A stretch of DNA of 64,000 nt from G963669295 sp963669295 (GCA_963669295.1 OY769938.1:5831559-5895558), one strand, 5' to 3'. Shown: positions 26,745 through 35,970, numbered from the stretch's first letter. Numbers and translations: made by a program. The notes: generated by a model not told the origin, from the sequence alone.

Positions 26745-27695
26745 TTAAGGCTTGAATTCTAACGTGGTAAAACGATCTTCCACAGTAATGGGGTCGCCCC
26801 AATAGCGGTAGTACCAGTAGTGGTAGTTGCCCAAATGGTCGTCGTTGCGGTTCACCGACAGCTGGATGTAGTTTTTCTTCATGGTGGTAAAGGTAGACCT
26901 GTTGCCAGGCGTAGGGTCGAACAACACCCAGCCATACTCTTTCAAATATACCTCTACCCAACAGTGCTTTGGCACATTGGCATAAGCGGTAGTATACCCT
27001 TCTATCACCCGTGCTGAAATGCCATTGGCACGGCATAGTGCCACCATCAGATCGCAATATTCCGAGCAATCGCCACCACGCGATTCCAATACCGATAATG
27101 CTCCCATGTCGCTGCCATTGTACCCGGTATAGTCGATTTTGTTGTTCACAAATTTGTAGATGCTTTGTACCGTTTTAAATGGAGTGCCTTTTTCTAGTTT
27201 CTTTGCTTGCTGTTGAATGGCTTCCTCCCCTACTTCAATGAAGCGTTCTGCTTCCAACAACTCTTCTGCCTCATCGTTTGAAGGTGCGGCACTGCGCGTT
27301 TCCAAATCGTTGCGGTACAAATTGATGTTGACCTCGATGGTAAGCGATTGTGGAGTACTTACATTGTGCCAATTGAATTTTGCATAACGGTTGTTGTTGA
27401 GGTCATACACTTCATCGGGTTCGTACGAGTAGGTAATGTTGTTGACATGTTGGCGATTTTTTACATCCCTGGGTATCAATACGATCAATTTCACCCGATC
27501 GTCGCTGCCCGAAGGGGTAATGGTAAAGCTTTGCTCGTAGGTGATGTTAGTGCCTTTAGTAGTGTCCCAATCGGCAATGGCTATGGTGTCTACTACCAGC
27601 GTTTTACCATGCGTTTCACTGTTACTTACCTCTGTGGTGGTGGCTGTACATGCCATCATCAATAAGGGGATGATGAAATAAAGGTGATGTTTCAT
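26745..27695 (-). CDS. Transglutaminase-like lipoprotein
   Basis: 316 aa. Signal peptide with lipobox MMAC at about residues 13-16. An N-terminal beta-rich domain (about 30-135) is followed by a transglutaminase core. The catalytic triad is complete: C210 in RGGDCSEY, H244 in KHCWVEVYL and D260 in WVLFDPTPG. Bacterial members of this superfamily are mostly cysteine peptidases or amide-processing enzymes. The target is not evident. Upstream, element copy D lies on the opposite strand, so the gene has a compact promoter region of about 90 bp. Confidence 0.87.
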   Translation of the reverse strand: MKHHLYFIIPLLMMACTATTTEVSNSETHGKTLVVDTIAIADWDTTKGTNITYEQSFTITPSGSDDRVKLIVLIPRDVKNRQHVNNITYSYEPDEVYDLNNNRYAKFNWHNVSTPQSLTIEVNINLYRNDLETRSAAPSNDEAEELLEAERFIEVGEEAIQQQAKKLEKGTPFKTVQSIYKFVNNKIDYTGYNGSDMGALSVLESRGGDCSEYCDLMVALCRANGISARVIEGYTTAYANVPKHCWVEVYLKEYGWVLFDPTPGNRSTFTTMKKNYIQLSVNRNDDHLGNYHYWYYRYWGDPITVEDRFTTLEFKP

Positions 27696-27784
27696 ACTAT
27701 TGGATGTTTTCCCAAATTAACGATTCGATGTGGCACTGCCAAACAGAAGTTATTTGCGCTTGATTTCATTGGTGTAAAAAGTAG

Positions 27785-27937
27785 CACCATTCGTCATTGG
27801 TTTTCCTCCTTTCATCACATTGCCAAAACAAAAAGAAGAAAGACTCCGTAACTATAAGTGGTTTCAAAGTTAGCAGTACTTTTTCTATTTTCCTTTGCAA
27901 AGCCCCGACATCCTCAACGTCGGGGCTTTCTCTTTTT
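27785..27937 (+). repeat. Intergenic element copy D, divergent from its neighbour gene
   Basis: Full copy ending in hairpin AAAGCCCCGAC / GTCGGGGCTTT (27899-27929) and TCTCTTTTT. The T tail overlaps the stop codon of the convergent gene ending at 27936. No plus-strand gene precedes it, so here the element cannot be the 3' end of an upstream mRNA. Confidence 0.85.
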
Positions 27938-30647
27938 AATGCAAGATTATTTTTCCACTCCCTATTTTATGCGTCCCATCAGAGAGTTCGAATAGATAAA
28001 TGCCGGAAGGCAAATCCTTGCGATTAACTATCACCTTATTAGTGTGTAGGCGTTGGCTCCATGCTACCTCTTTACCCAATAGGTTGAATAGCCTGAACTG
28101 CAATTGCTCTACCTCTTCACTCAATGTAAACGTTACTTGATTCGTGGCCGGATTAGGATAAGCAGTGATGTTGATCGCATCTTCCGTCAACTCATCAATA
28201 GAAATGATGATAAAGTCTTCGCCAATGGTATTGAAAGCAGTGTTGGTAATAACCGGTGCATTAATGTCGAAGTAAATGTTAGCCTCATTTTCAATAACAG
28301 TACCTACTGGATTATTGGGCTGTTGTTGCACTTTGAACTTCAAGAACCCTATGCTTTCCAATGGGTTGGCAGCACTGTCTGGCAGCAAAATGTTATCGAA
28401 GGTCCATTTAAGGATGCCTTGCCCCAAAAGCTCGAAAGTATAGTTATGACTGCTTGCCCCAGGCACCACCGTTGCCGGGTTGAGGTAAGGCGACAATGTA
28501 TCGGTTATTATTACTGTAAAAGCTGTATCTGTACCAGTATTTTGAAATCGAATAAAGTACTCTAGCTCGTTGGTGGCCTCAATGTAATGCGGAGCATCAT
28601 AGCCAGCGGGAAACACCTCTTTTACATTGGGATCGTAGGCTGCAGTGTTTGACCTACAGAAAATTGACCAATAAGGTTCGTAATCGCTTTCTGGCAATAT
28701 GATTACATAACCAGGATTGAGCCCGGGGCCACACCCTTCAACCACTACCGATTCAGGCCAATCGTTCCAGGGATGACCTGGGCTTTGTTGTGCTTCCAAC
28801 CGGTAAGTTCCTCCCGTTGAAACTTCATGCCATTGCAACATTTGTCCGCTGTTGAGTTGATAGGTATTGTTGTACAACATCACATTGTCTTCGGTGACAT
28901 AATATTCGAGTGGTGCACTCATGTTACCCGTACCTACATTCTCGATGGTAAAGTACACTGTATCGTTCGAGCACCTTGCATCTACCTCTATGCTGGCACC
29001 GTCCCAATTGGGGTCGAGCGGTAAGCAAGAAGAATCAGGGTAGATGTGTGCTACAGCACAATGGGTTTGCCCTGCTGAAACCAAATTTGTATCGCACGAG
29101 AGTGTACCATATACTTTGAAAAACCCTGCGTTGAAAGGGAGCAACGTACCCAAATCAAATTCATATACGTTGCCAGTTTGTGGCAAATTCCAGGGGATAC
29201 TACTGGAATCTATTGTAATGAATGGGTCGAATTCTATCTGCACTGTAGCATTGTTAGCTTCAGTGGTTCCCATGTTCGAATAGTATATGTAATAGGTGGC
29301 CAGGTCGCAACGCCTGAGTAAAGATGTGGCAATGTCTACATGCAACTCAGGGCAAAGAATGTCTGAAGCTATTGGAAAATCAACTACAGCAGTATCGCCA
29401 ATGTTGGGCAAAAAGATGTTTTGTGGCGACTGGGTGCATTGGGAAACATCCCAATACGCACCATTGGACACATACGACACATCGTACAAGCCCACATCTA
29501 CCGCAGCACTATAATTGCCAACATTATCAGTCGTAGCATAAACGGTGTATTGAGTGCCTTCAATTTTCACATAGGTCGCAGGAAATACCGCTTCCCCCAT
29601 TTCTTTTACGCAATTCATATTGGCATCGTAGTATAGATTTCCCACCACATGGGCGTCGGCCGAATAGCAATCTATAGGAGGAATAGTGTCTAAGGGAATG
29701 GTATCCAATACCAACCGAATGATCGGGTTAAGTAAAGTATCTCTCCATTGGTTGGTTAAACCATCCAGGTACCATACCTCTCCTGTATCGGGTACCAATG
29801 CATCGCAACCTATAAAGGCGGACCTGGAGCCTCCGTAATGGCCAACTGTAACCAAATAATCTCCCGGTGGCAATGAAGTAGCTCCCCAGTTAACATTCGA
29901 AAAAGGATTTATTCTTAATCGTCCTATGTCTGATGCAAGCACCAAATGTTCAGTAGCAGTTCCCGCTGTTGTTAAATACAATTGCCAACCATTCCCTATA
30001 TCACGATACACTGAATGATGAATGACAGCTGTATCTTCAGTGCCTGGTGCCAAATGATAGATTACTCCACTAATTTTCGACGTGTCTTTTAAGGTGAAAC
30101 GCTTGCCTACCTCATAAGGGATAGAGCTCCCCTGCCCGTTATCGCCATTCCAAAAACTACTGTGGTAGCAGTTGTTATCGCTCGCATAAACATTTTGAGT
30201 TACGCTTACCTCGTGTGTTACCTGGTTGTTGATGGGAGCCATGTCGTTTTGGTTTTGCCATACAAAAAAGTCGATGCGATAATGCGCCAACTGCACTGGC
30301 AAATTAAACGACGATACCATGGTTAGTGTATCGTGCTGCCCAGGGTTGAGGTTGAGTTGGTTGGTGGGCGTAGTATCGTTGTATACCTCCTGCATGTTAC
30401 CCAAATTAGTAACCACCACCGCTAAACGAATGTTCACCTGTGGATTAGTACCAACATTTTCTATCACTGCCTTTAACTCTAAGGGCTGTACCTGATTCAG
30501 CGGAATGGCACTGTAATTCATTTGATCGTATGAATGCGATACACGAGTAATAGCGATATCGTCTGCCAATTGGGCAAAAAGTGTGGATGGTAAAAGTAGC
30601 CCGATGATGAGTGCTAGAACGATTCTTTTCATGGTCTTTTGTTTCAT
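27936..30647 (-). CDS. Large secreted protein with CARDB/DUF11-like domains and T9SS domain
   Basis: 903 aa from the ATG at 30647 (MKQKTMKRIVLALIIGLLLP); 30632 and 30680 are alternatives. Signal peptide ends LFAQ. Two CARDB-like segments are visible early (ELKAVIENVGTNPQVNIRL) and centrally (YYIYYSNMGTTEANNATVQIEFD, quoted in part as YYSNMGTTEANN), then a DUF11-like conserved repeat (LEYFIRFQNTGTDTAFTVIITDTL). The end is a T9SS type A domain (AYPNPATNQ ... GIYLFEL ... GSGKIILH). It is a cell-surface or secreted multidomain protein without catalytic motif; adhesion is a guess. Confidence 0.85.
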   Translation of the reverse strand: MKQKTMKRIVLALIIGLLLPSTLFAQLADDIAITRVSHSYDQMNYSAIPLNQVQPLELKAVIENVGTNPQVNIRLAVVVTNLGNMQEVYNDTTPTNQLNLNPGQHDTLTMVSSFNLPVQLAHYRIDFFVWQNQNDMAPINNQVTHEVSVTQNVYASDNNCYHSSFWNGDNGQGSSIPYEVGKRFTLKDTSKISGVIYHLAPGTEDTAVIHHSVYRDIGNGWQLYLTTAGTATEHLVLASDIGRLRINPFSNVNWGATSLPPGDYLVTVGHYGGSRSAFIGCDALVPDTGEVWYLDGLTNQWRDTLLNPIIRLVLDTIPLDTIPPIDCYSADAHVVGNLYYDANMNCVKEMGEAVFPATYVKIEGTQYTVYATTDNVGNYSAAVDVGLYDVSYVSNGAYWDVSQCTQSPQNIFLPNIGDTAVVDFPIASDILCPELHVDIATSLLRRCDLATYYIYYSNMGTTEANNATVQIEFDPFITIDSSSIPWNLPQTGNVYEFDLGTLLPFNAGFFKVYGTLSCDTNLVSAGQTHCAVAHIYPDSSCLPLDPNWDGASIEVDARCSNDTVYFTIENVGTGNMSAPLEYYVTEDNVMLYNNTYQLNSGQMLQWHEVSTGGTYRLEAQQSPGHPWNDWPESVVVEGCGPGLNPGYVIILPESDYEPYWSIFCRSNTAAYDPNVKEVFPAGYDAPHYIEATNELEYFIRFQNTGTDTAFTVIITDTLSPYLNPATVVPGASSHNYTFELLGQGILKWTFDNILLPDSAANPLESIGFLKFKVQQQPNNPVGTVIENEANIYFDINAPVITNTAFNTIGEDFIIISIDELTEDAINITAYPNPATNQVTFTLSEEVEQLQFRLFNLLGKEVAWSQRLHTNKVIVNRKDLPSGIYLFELSDGTHKIGSGKIILH

Positions 30648-30762
30648 TAACTGTGTTTTGTTACAGCTAATTTCCTGCATTCATGCTTTAATTGAAACTA
30701 CATTTATTTTGTTTTGTCGGATTTTAAATATTAATATTTACTAGAAAAAAAGCAATTAAATA

Positions 30763-30770
30763 TAAATTTG
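30763..30770 (+). promoter_or_regulatory. Promoter -7 box
   Basis: TAAATTTG (TAnnTTTG), 20 nt before the ATG at 30791, in an AT-rich region between divergent genes. Confidence 0.55.
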
Positions 30771-30790
30771 TCGAAACACAACAATCACTA

Positions 30791-32188
30791 ATGATTAGTA
30801 GTAAGTTAATCAATTTATACCAGAGTTTCAGTAGAAAGGAATTGGTGCAACTCAAAAAGTTTGTGCATTCTCCCTACCACAACCAGCATATAGAGGTGAC
30901 TGCTTTATTTGACTACCTCTATCAATACTACGAACAAGGCGTATCGTTTTTGAAAAAGGAAGTGGTATTTCAACACCTTTACCCTAAAGCAACTTACAAT
31001 GACCTTAAGCTACGGCATACTGCTTCCTACCTCATTAAGGTAATAGAGGACTACCTGATCGCAAAAGAGTTACGTAATACTCCTGGCGTAAAAAATCAGT
31101 TATTACTTTCGGCCTATCGAAAGCGGGAAATGCATAAACAATTTGATCAGGCCGTGAAGGCACAAACAAAAACGTTAAGTCAAAGCAATTGGCAACACAT
31201 CGATTTTCATTATCAAAATTACCAGTTACAACATGAGCGGTACGAGTTCACCACTGCACGAAGCGAAAACACCCGCCATGTACTGGAGCAATTAACGCAA
31301 GCGTTTGACCACTACTTCATAGCCAACAAGCTGAAGCAAGCTTGTAATGTGTTTTCGCACAAAAGGGTGTTTCAATCGGAATTAGAATTGGATTTATTGA
31401 AGGAGGTAGTGCAGCATGTTGATGCCCATCAATTGTACGATTTGCCTGCAATAGGCATGCATTACTATACTTATTTGATGCTCGCAAAGAGTTCTCATGA
31501 ATACTACTTCTTATTAAAGGAACGCATTTCCCAACAAGGGCACTACTTTCCCCCTCATGAATTGCGAGACATTTATTTGCTCGCCATCAATTATTGCATC
31601 GCACAACTTAACGCAGGCAGCAAATTGTTTTTAAGGGAAGCTTTCGAACTATACCGCGAAGCCATTGCCAATAAAACCTTGTTGAAGCAGGGAAAACTAT
31701 CGCCATTTGCATACAAGAACGTAGTGGCCATTGGGTTGAAATTAAATGAACACGATTGGATAGAAGGCTTTATTTCCAACTTTAAAGGAGCGATTAGCGA
31801 TGATGAACAACAGGTTTATTTTGCCTATAACCTTGCCAAACTCCGCTTCGATCAACAAGCCTTTAAAGCCGCCAAATTGTTGTTAAGCGAACTCAATGTA
31901 CCCGACTTATTTACCAACATCGATGCAAAGGTAATTGCCATAAAGTCGAACTACGAATTGAACGAATACGATTACCTGGAGTACCTTCTACAAAGCTTCC
32001 AGCAGTATATTCGAAGAAAGGAAGTAATGACTTACCACAAAAAGAACTACTCTGCTTTTATTCAACTCACCAAGAAGTTGATGAACTTAAAACCCAAGAC
32101 TAAACAAAGCTTGATTCAGCAAATTGAGGCTGCTGAAATTCTTACTGAACGAGAGTGGTTACTTCAAAAAGCCAATGCTGCTCCATAA
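30791..32188 (+). CDS. Conserved unknown helical protein
   Basis: 465 aa, no signal peptide and no membrane segments. It is almost entirely helical and rich in Q, K, Y and L (SRKELVQLKKFVHSPYHN at the start), with TPR-like helix pairs suggested in the second half. I know this type as a Bacteroidota protein of unknown function; I can name no family. It is divergent from the T9SS protein at 30647 and is followed 12 bp after its stop by element copy E. Confidence 0.7.
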   Translation: MISSKLINLYQSFSRKELVQLKKFVHSPYHNQHIEVTALFDYLYQYYEQGVSFLKKEVVFQHLYPKATYNDLKLRHTASYLIKVIEDYLIAKELRNTPGVKNQLLLSAYRKREMHKQFDQAVKAQTKTLSQSNWQHIDFHYQNYQLQHERYEFTTARSENTRHVLEQLTQAFDHYFIANKLKQACNVFSHKRVFQSELELDLLKEVVQHVDAHQLYDLPAIGMHYYTYLMLAKSSHEYYFLLKERISQQGHYFPPHELRDIYLLAINYCIAQLNAGSKLFLREAFELYREAIANKTLLKQGKLSPFAYKNVVAIGLKLNEHDWIEGFISNFKGAISDDEQQVYFAYNLAKLRFDQQAFKAAKLLLSELNVPDLFTNIDAKVIAIKSNYELNEYDYLEYLLQSFQQYIRRKEVMTYHKKNYSAFIQLTKKLMNLKPKTKQSLIQQIEAAEILTEREWLLQKANAAP

Positions 32189-32200
32189 CCCGTTTTTCAG

Positions 32201-32368
32201 TTCACGTATTTCTAAAAGGTTTTCGTCATCAATACCACCACATCCATCATATTAAACCAACAAAAAGAAGAAAGACTCCGTAACTATAAGTGGTTTCAAA
32301 GTTAGCAGTACTTTTTCTATTTTCCTTTGCAAAGCCCCGACATCCTCAACGTCGGGGCTTTCTCTTTT
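32201..32368 (+). repeat. Intergenic element copy E, long form
   Basis: Begins with TTCACGTATTTCTAAAAGG, a 5' extension found otherwise only in copy G, then ACCACCACATCC, the GTGGTTTCAAAGTTAGCAG block and the hairpin AAAGCCCCGAC / GTCGGGGCTTT with T-rich tail. It lies 12 bp after the unknown protein gene and 107 bp before the MarR-GNAT gene. Confidence 0.85.
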
Positions 32369-32474
32369 ACATCAACTTAAAGGCAACTTCCCCTGTTTTT
32401 TTGATATGAAATGCTTATGCCTGAATATATACGAAAGATCTTTCTTATATTTACGAAACAAACAATGTTTATCC

Positions 32475-33464
32475 ATGAGTATTGAACAACTAGGGTATTT
32501 ATCGGTAGGCTCTCAACTGCGAAGGATCTATGAGAAACTGCAAATTGAAGGCGATAAGGTATATGCCCGCATCCATCTCACCTTTAAATCAAGCTGGTTT
32601 CCCATTTATTACACGTTGGCTCAAAGCAACAGGGCCTTAACCATTATGGAAATCACTGAAAACATCTCGTACAGCCGTATAACTGTAAAAAATGTAGTAC
32701 GAGAATTGGAAGAAGTAGGGTATGTGGCCATTAAGCCCAACCCAACCGATAGCAGATCGAAAATCGTTCAACTTACAGCTAAAGGAGAACTAGTTCGCCC
32801 CGACTTACAACTTATTTGGAACAGTTTCCAGGAAGAGCTAACGGCTGTGTTTGGTAAAAACGGAGCAGCATTTTTATCGGAACTAACCAGGATAAACCAA
32901 TCGTTAAGTACTAAACCCATGGGAAATGAAGTGCTGAAGAAGTACTACAATTTTACTGTTAGAAATGCCAGGGCTGATGAATTCGAAGAGATTGGAGCAA
33001 TTATGGTGGCAGTATATGCCGTGTTAAAAGGCTTCCCTAAACAAGACGAACAACCACAATATTATGAATTGCTTCGCAACGTAGGACAGCTAACTGCCAA
33101 CAAGAACATTGAATTACTCGTAGCCGTTTCGGAACAGGGGAAAATAGGTGGAGCAGTGGTTTACTTCAACGACATGAAAGATTACGGATCGGGTGGAACG
33201 GCTACCCAGGAAAAAAATGCATGTGGTTTCCGGTTATTGGCGGTATCAGAAGAAATGAGAGGACTGGGCATTGGCAAATTACTTACAGCATATTGCATTC
33301 AAAAAGGAAAAGATAGTTCGGCTGAAAACATGGTTATTCATACCACCAGTTCGATGAAGTTGGCTTGGGGCATGTACGAGCGATTGGGCTTTAAAAGGGC
33401 TGAAGACCTCGATTTTATGCAGGAAAACTTACCCGTATTTGGGTTTCGATTAAATTTACGATGA
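32475..33464 (+). CDS. MarR-type winged helix fused to GNAT acetyltransferase
   Basis: 329 aa from ATG 32475 (MSIEQLGYLSVG). The N-terminal half (about 1-150) is a MarR domain: LTIMEITENISYSRITVKNVVRELEEVGY is the recognition region (here quoted in part, EITENISYSRITVKNVVREL) and NPTDSRSKIVQLT the wing. The C-terminal half (about 165-329) is a GNAT fold with LLAVSEEMRGLGIGKLL, the acetyl-CoA binding R/Q-x-x-G-x-G/A motif. Such fusions probably couple gene regulation to an acetylated ligand or partner. An AraC regulator follows on the same strand. Confidence 0.87.
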   Translation: MSIEQLGYLSVGSQLRRIYEKLQIEGDKVYARIHLTFKSSWFPIYYTLAQSNRALTIMEITENISYSRITVKNVVRELEEVGYVAIKPNPTDSRSKIVQLTAKGELVRPDLQLIWNSFQEELTAVFGKNGAAFLSELTRINQSLSTKPMGNEVLKKYYNFTVRNARADEFEEIGAIMVAVYAVLKGFPKQDEQPQYYELLRNVGQLTANKNIELLVAVSEQGKIGGAVVYFNDMKDYGSGGTATQEKNACGFRLLAVSEEMRGLGIGKLLTAYCIQKGKDSSAENMVIHTTSSMKLAWGMYERLGFKRAEDLDFMQENLPVFGFRLNLR

Positions 33465-33518
33465 CGCTTCAACCCTATTGATTAAAAGCTAATATAAAGT
33501 ACTCAAAACACCGATTAT

Positions 33519-34280
33519 TTGGCCTTAACACACACTTACATTCCTTCATTTCCATTGCATCAATTCGTTGATGTAATATGGGTGGGTAAAGCCGCTGAAC
33601 TTGAGGTGCAAGCCAATCATTACGCTCCTCTGTTTAGTGAACTCATTTTCAACTACGGAGATTTGTTTGCAGTAAAGGGACAACATATTGTTGAAGATCG
33701 CCAACCGGGCGTTCTCAACATTCTTTCAGGACTTAAAACAACACCATTTGAAACCACGGTTTCAGGAGCTTATTGTAATGTAGGCTTAATTCTTAAACCA
33801 TTTTGTTATGGTGTACTACTTGATAAACTACAAAGCAGGGTCATGAACACCATTTCCAATCTTCTTTTTGAACATTTAATTGAGCCTGAAAGCCCTGATT
33901 TCATAGCCATTGAACAGCACCTGCTTCGCTTATTTGATGGCTATGAGGTAGCGGGTGAACTCATCAAATTTGAGCACCATGTTTCATCCGAATTGATGCA
34001 CAAGGGTGCGTTAAAGCATTTCAGTCGTTCATTGTCCATCACTCAAAAGAGTTTTATTCAAAAGTTCAAAAAGCACTACTTCATCACGCCAGGTCAGTAT
34101 GTAAAATTAAAGCAAGTGAATTACGCTGTAAAGCTACTAGAAAGCAACACTACAACTTCGCTCACCCAGGTTGGATTGGATGCAGGGTTTTACGATCAAG
34201 CGCATTTCATTAAGGTTTTCAAACAATTTTGTGGTGCCTCTCCAAAGCAATTTCTGAACAGAAAAAACGCAGCAACGTAA
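33519..34280 (+). CDS. AraC-family transcription regulator
   Basis: 253 aa. The N-terminal half is a DUF6597-like sensory domain (FPLHQFVDVIWVGKA). The C-terminal 100 residues are a double HTH of the AraC type: LSITQKSFIQKFKKHYFITPGQYVKLKQV (quoted in part, SITQKSFIQKFKKHYFITPG) and GLDAGFYDQAHFIKVFKQFCGASPKQF (in part, GFYDQAHFIKVFKQFCG). The start is a TTG at 33519 inside TTATTTGG, which may itself be promoter sequence, so the first residues are uncertain. It probably regulates the RibD/DHFR-like gene 55 bp downstream. Confidence 0.85.
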   Translation: MALTHTYIPSFPLHQFVDVIWVGKAAELEVQANHYAPLFSELIFNYGDLFAVKGQHIVEDRQPGVLNILSGLKTTPFETTVSGAYCNVGLILKPFCYGVLLDKLQSRVMNTISNLLFEHLIEPESPDFIAIEQHLLRLFDGYEVAGELIKFEHHVSSELMHKGALKHFSRSLSITQKSFIQKFKKHYFITPGQYVKLKQVNYAVKLLESNTTTSLTQVGLDAGFYDQAHFIKVFKQFCGASPKQFLNRKNAAT

Positions 34281-34335
34281 ATTCTATACAATTTTCGTTC
34301 TTCTCCAATTAGCATCTTTGCTTAAAACTAAAAGG

Positions 34336-34884
34336 ATGGAAGAAAATAGAAAATTAGTGCTTTACATTAGTATGAGTTTGGATGGCTTTTTAGCCACCAA
34401 AGATGATGACCTTTCCTGGCTTTCTGTAGTGGAAAAAGAAGGAGAAGACTATGGTTATACCGATTTCAATGCAACTGTTGATACTTACATTGTAGGAAGA
34501 AAAACGTATGAAACAGTGCTTCAACTAACAAATGGTAGCTTTCCTCCTGCTCAACAACACCGGTGTTATGTTATTACCAGACAGGAAAGGGAAAGTGAAA
34601 ACGGTGTTACCTTCTACCATGGCGACATTGAAAAACTAATCATGAAGTTGAAACGTGAAACCGGAAAGCATATCTACTGCGACGGTGGTGGACAAATTGT
34701 AAAACTTCTGATGGAAAAAGACCTTATCGACGAATATCGAATTGCTATCATTCCAATTATTCTTGGCGATGGAAAACGACTTTTCATTGGAGAAACTCCA
34801 ATGAGCCACTTGAAAGCATTGCCTTGCAAACAATACGATACGGGGTTGATTCATTTACACTACCTGAAAAAAGACACTCCATGA
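34336..34884 (+). CDS. Dihydrofolate reductase-like / RibD C-terminal domain protein
   Basis: 182 aa from ATG 34336, placed by the AAAAGG ribosome-binding site just upstream. The N-terminal VLYISMSLDGFLA, the NADP-site TYIVGRKTYE, and YCDGGGQIV with the C-terminal EYRIAIIPIILGDGKRLF are the hallmarks of the RibD_C family of NADPH-dependent reductases. Stand-alone members (YyaP/YwjB type) have unknown substrates. It follows an AraC regulator and a MarR-GNAT gene, and the three read as one small regulated module bounded by repeat copies E and F/G. Confidence 0.87.
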   Translation: MEENRKLVLYISMSLDGFLATKDDDLSWLSVVEKEGEDYGYTDFNATVDTYIVGRKTYETVLQLTNGSFPPAQQHRCYVITRQERESENGVTFYHGDIEKLIMKLKRETGKHIYCDGGGQIVKLLMEKDLIDEYRIAIIPIILGDGKRLFIGETPMSHLKALPCKQYDTGLIHLHYLKKDTP

Positions 34885-34916
34885 TGGTTACTCGTAATCA
34901 ATGTAAACTCAATGAT

Positions 34917-34957
34917 GCAAAGCCCCGATCTCCTCAACGTCTGGGCTTTCTCTTTTT
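34917..34957 (+). repeat. Element copy F, terminator part only
   Basis: GCAAAGCCCCGATCTCCTC then ACGTCTGGGCTTTCTC is recognisably the 3' end of the element. One base change spoils a pair, leaving a seven-pair stem AAAGCCC / GGGCTTT plus two inner pairs. The conserved block upstream is missing. It sits 32 bp after the reductase stop. Confidence 0.7.
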
Positions 34958-35006
34958 ACATCTTCCATTTTGGCAAAAGAACCGCTGGTAGGATCGCCTA
35001 AAAACA

Positions 35007-35180
35007 TTCACGTATTTCTAAAAGGTTTTCGTCACCAATACCACCACATCCGTCACATTAAGCCAACAAAAAGAAGAGAGATCACGTAAATGTAAGTGGT
35101 TTCAAAGTTAGCAGTACTTTTTTCTTTTTCCTTTGCTAAGCCCCCGTTCAACTTCTTGTTAACGGGGGCTTTCTCCTTTT
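35007..35180 (+). repeat. Intergenic element copy G, long form with re-paired hairpin
   Basis: Shares the 5' extension of copy E and the GTGGTTTCAAAGTTAGCAG block, but its 3' hairpin is AGCCCCCGTT / AACGGGGGCT (35138-35147 and 35160-35169), different bases with full pairing, then a T-rich tail. It lies 67 bp before the next gene. The 363-bp space 34885-35247 holds only copies F and G. Confidence 0.85.
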
Positions 35181-35247
35181 AACAAGCATAGTGTGCTTTC
35201 CATTTTCTTTCAAACTTCTATCTTGTACCTGCGTTAAAAAGAAGACC

Positions 35248-35961
35248 ATGACCCCACAAGATCCTACCGACAGGGATTTCAGCAACCCCGATCCCAACGA
35301 TTTTCAGTTTGTACCCAAAGAAGAACCTGTTGGCATTGCCAAAGATTTAGACGAGAGCTTTAACAAGTACCAGCAACTAGACCCCAAAAAGAAAAAGAAA
35401 GGTGCCCGGTGGGCCATCCTATTTTTTGTGGGCATTGGCATGTGGGTGGTCAACTATTACTTGCAATACAACTTGTTGCTTTTTCACAACGGATACTGGG
35501 TACTCACCGGCATTAGTTTTGCCATTGTTACGTTTGCCCTACTTGCTCGCGCCCGTTTTAACCTTACCAACCTGCCTTACTTTTCGAAAGAAACGGCCTT
35601 TAAAAAAGCTTTTAATGAAAACGGAAAGTTACGCATAGGCCCCAAGATTGGCATCTCACTCACCATGGTGTTCTTCAACCTTGTATGCCTTACATGGATC
35701 ATCCCCTTTCTTATTTTTATCCTTTCAATGATACCGGTAAGTGAGTTAAAAAAGGTAGAAGTAGAGAACCTATATGTAGAAGAAGCGTATGGCATTTGGG
35801 GCGATTATACCGTTTGTTACTTCAAGCTCGATGGCGAAATTCACGAATACCTCATCAGTCATCCCACCAGCTACTACAACGACAAAGACTTTATTATTCA
35901 TTACCACGAAGGGTTGTTGGGCATTAAATGGGTAAAAACCTTCCGGGCTGATTATCGATGA
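35248..35961 (+). CDS. Membrane protein, unknown
   Basis: 237 aa from ATG 35248. A charged N terminus with a lysine cluster (KKKKKGAR, about 47-54) precedes three to four hydrophobic segments (about 55-75, 80-100, 135-165). The C-terminal 75 residues are soluble and beta-rich (YTVCYFKLDGEIHEYLISHP). The shape is like small bacterial membrane proteins of the DUF3592 type, but I cannot confirm this. The palindrome array begins 10 bp after the stop. Confidence 0.6.
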   Translation: MTPQDPTDRDFSNPDPNDFQFVPKEEPVGIAKDLDESFNKYQQLDPKKKKKGARWAILFFVGIGMWVVNYYLQYNLLLFHNGYWVLTGISFAIVTFALLARARFNLTNLPYFSKETAFKKAFNENGKLRIGPKIGISLTMVFFNLVCLTWIIPFLIFILSMIPVSELKKVEVENLYVEEAYGIWGDYTVCYFKLDGEIHEYLISHPTSYYNDKDFIIHYHEGLLGIKWVKTFRADYR

Positions 35962-35970
35962 CCCACCACG

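Noticed and set aside
33519..33521. TTG start of the AraC gene taken as certain
   Set aside because: The TTG lies within a possible promoter box, so the exact start remains uncertain and was not used as evidence.
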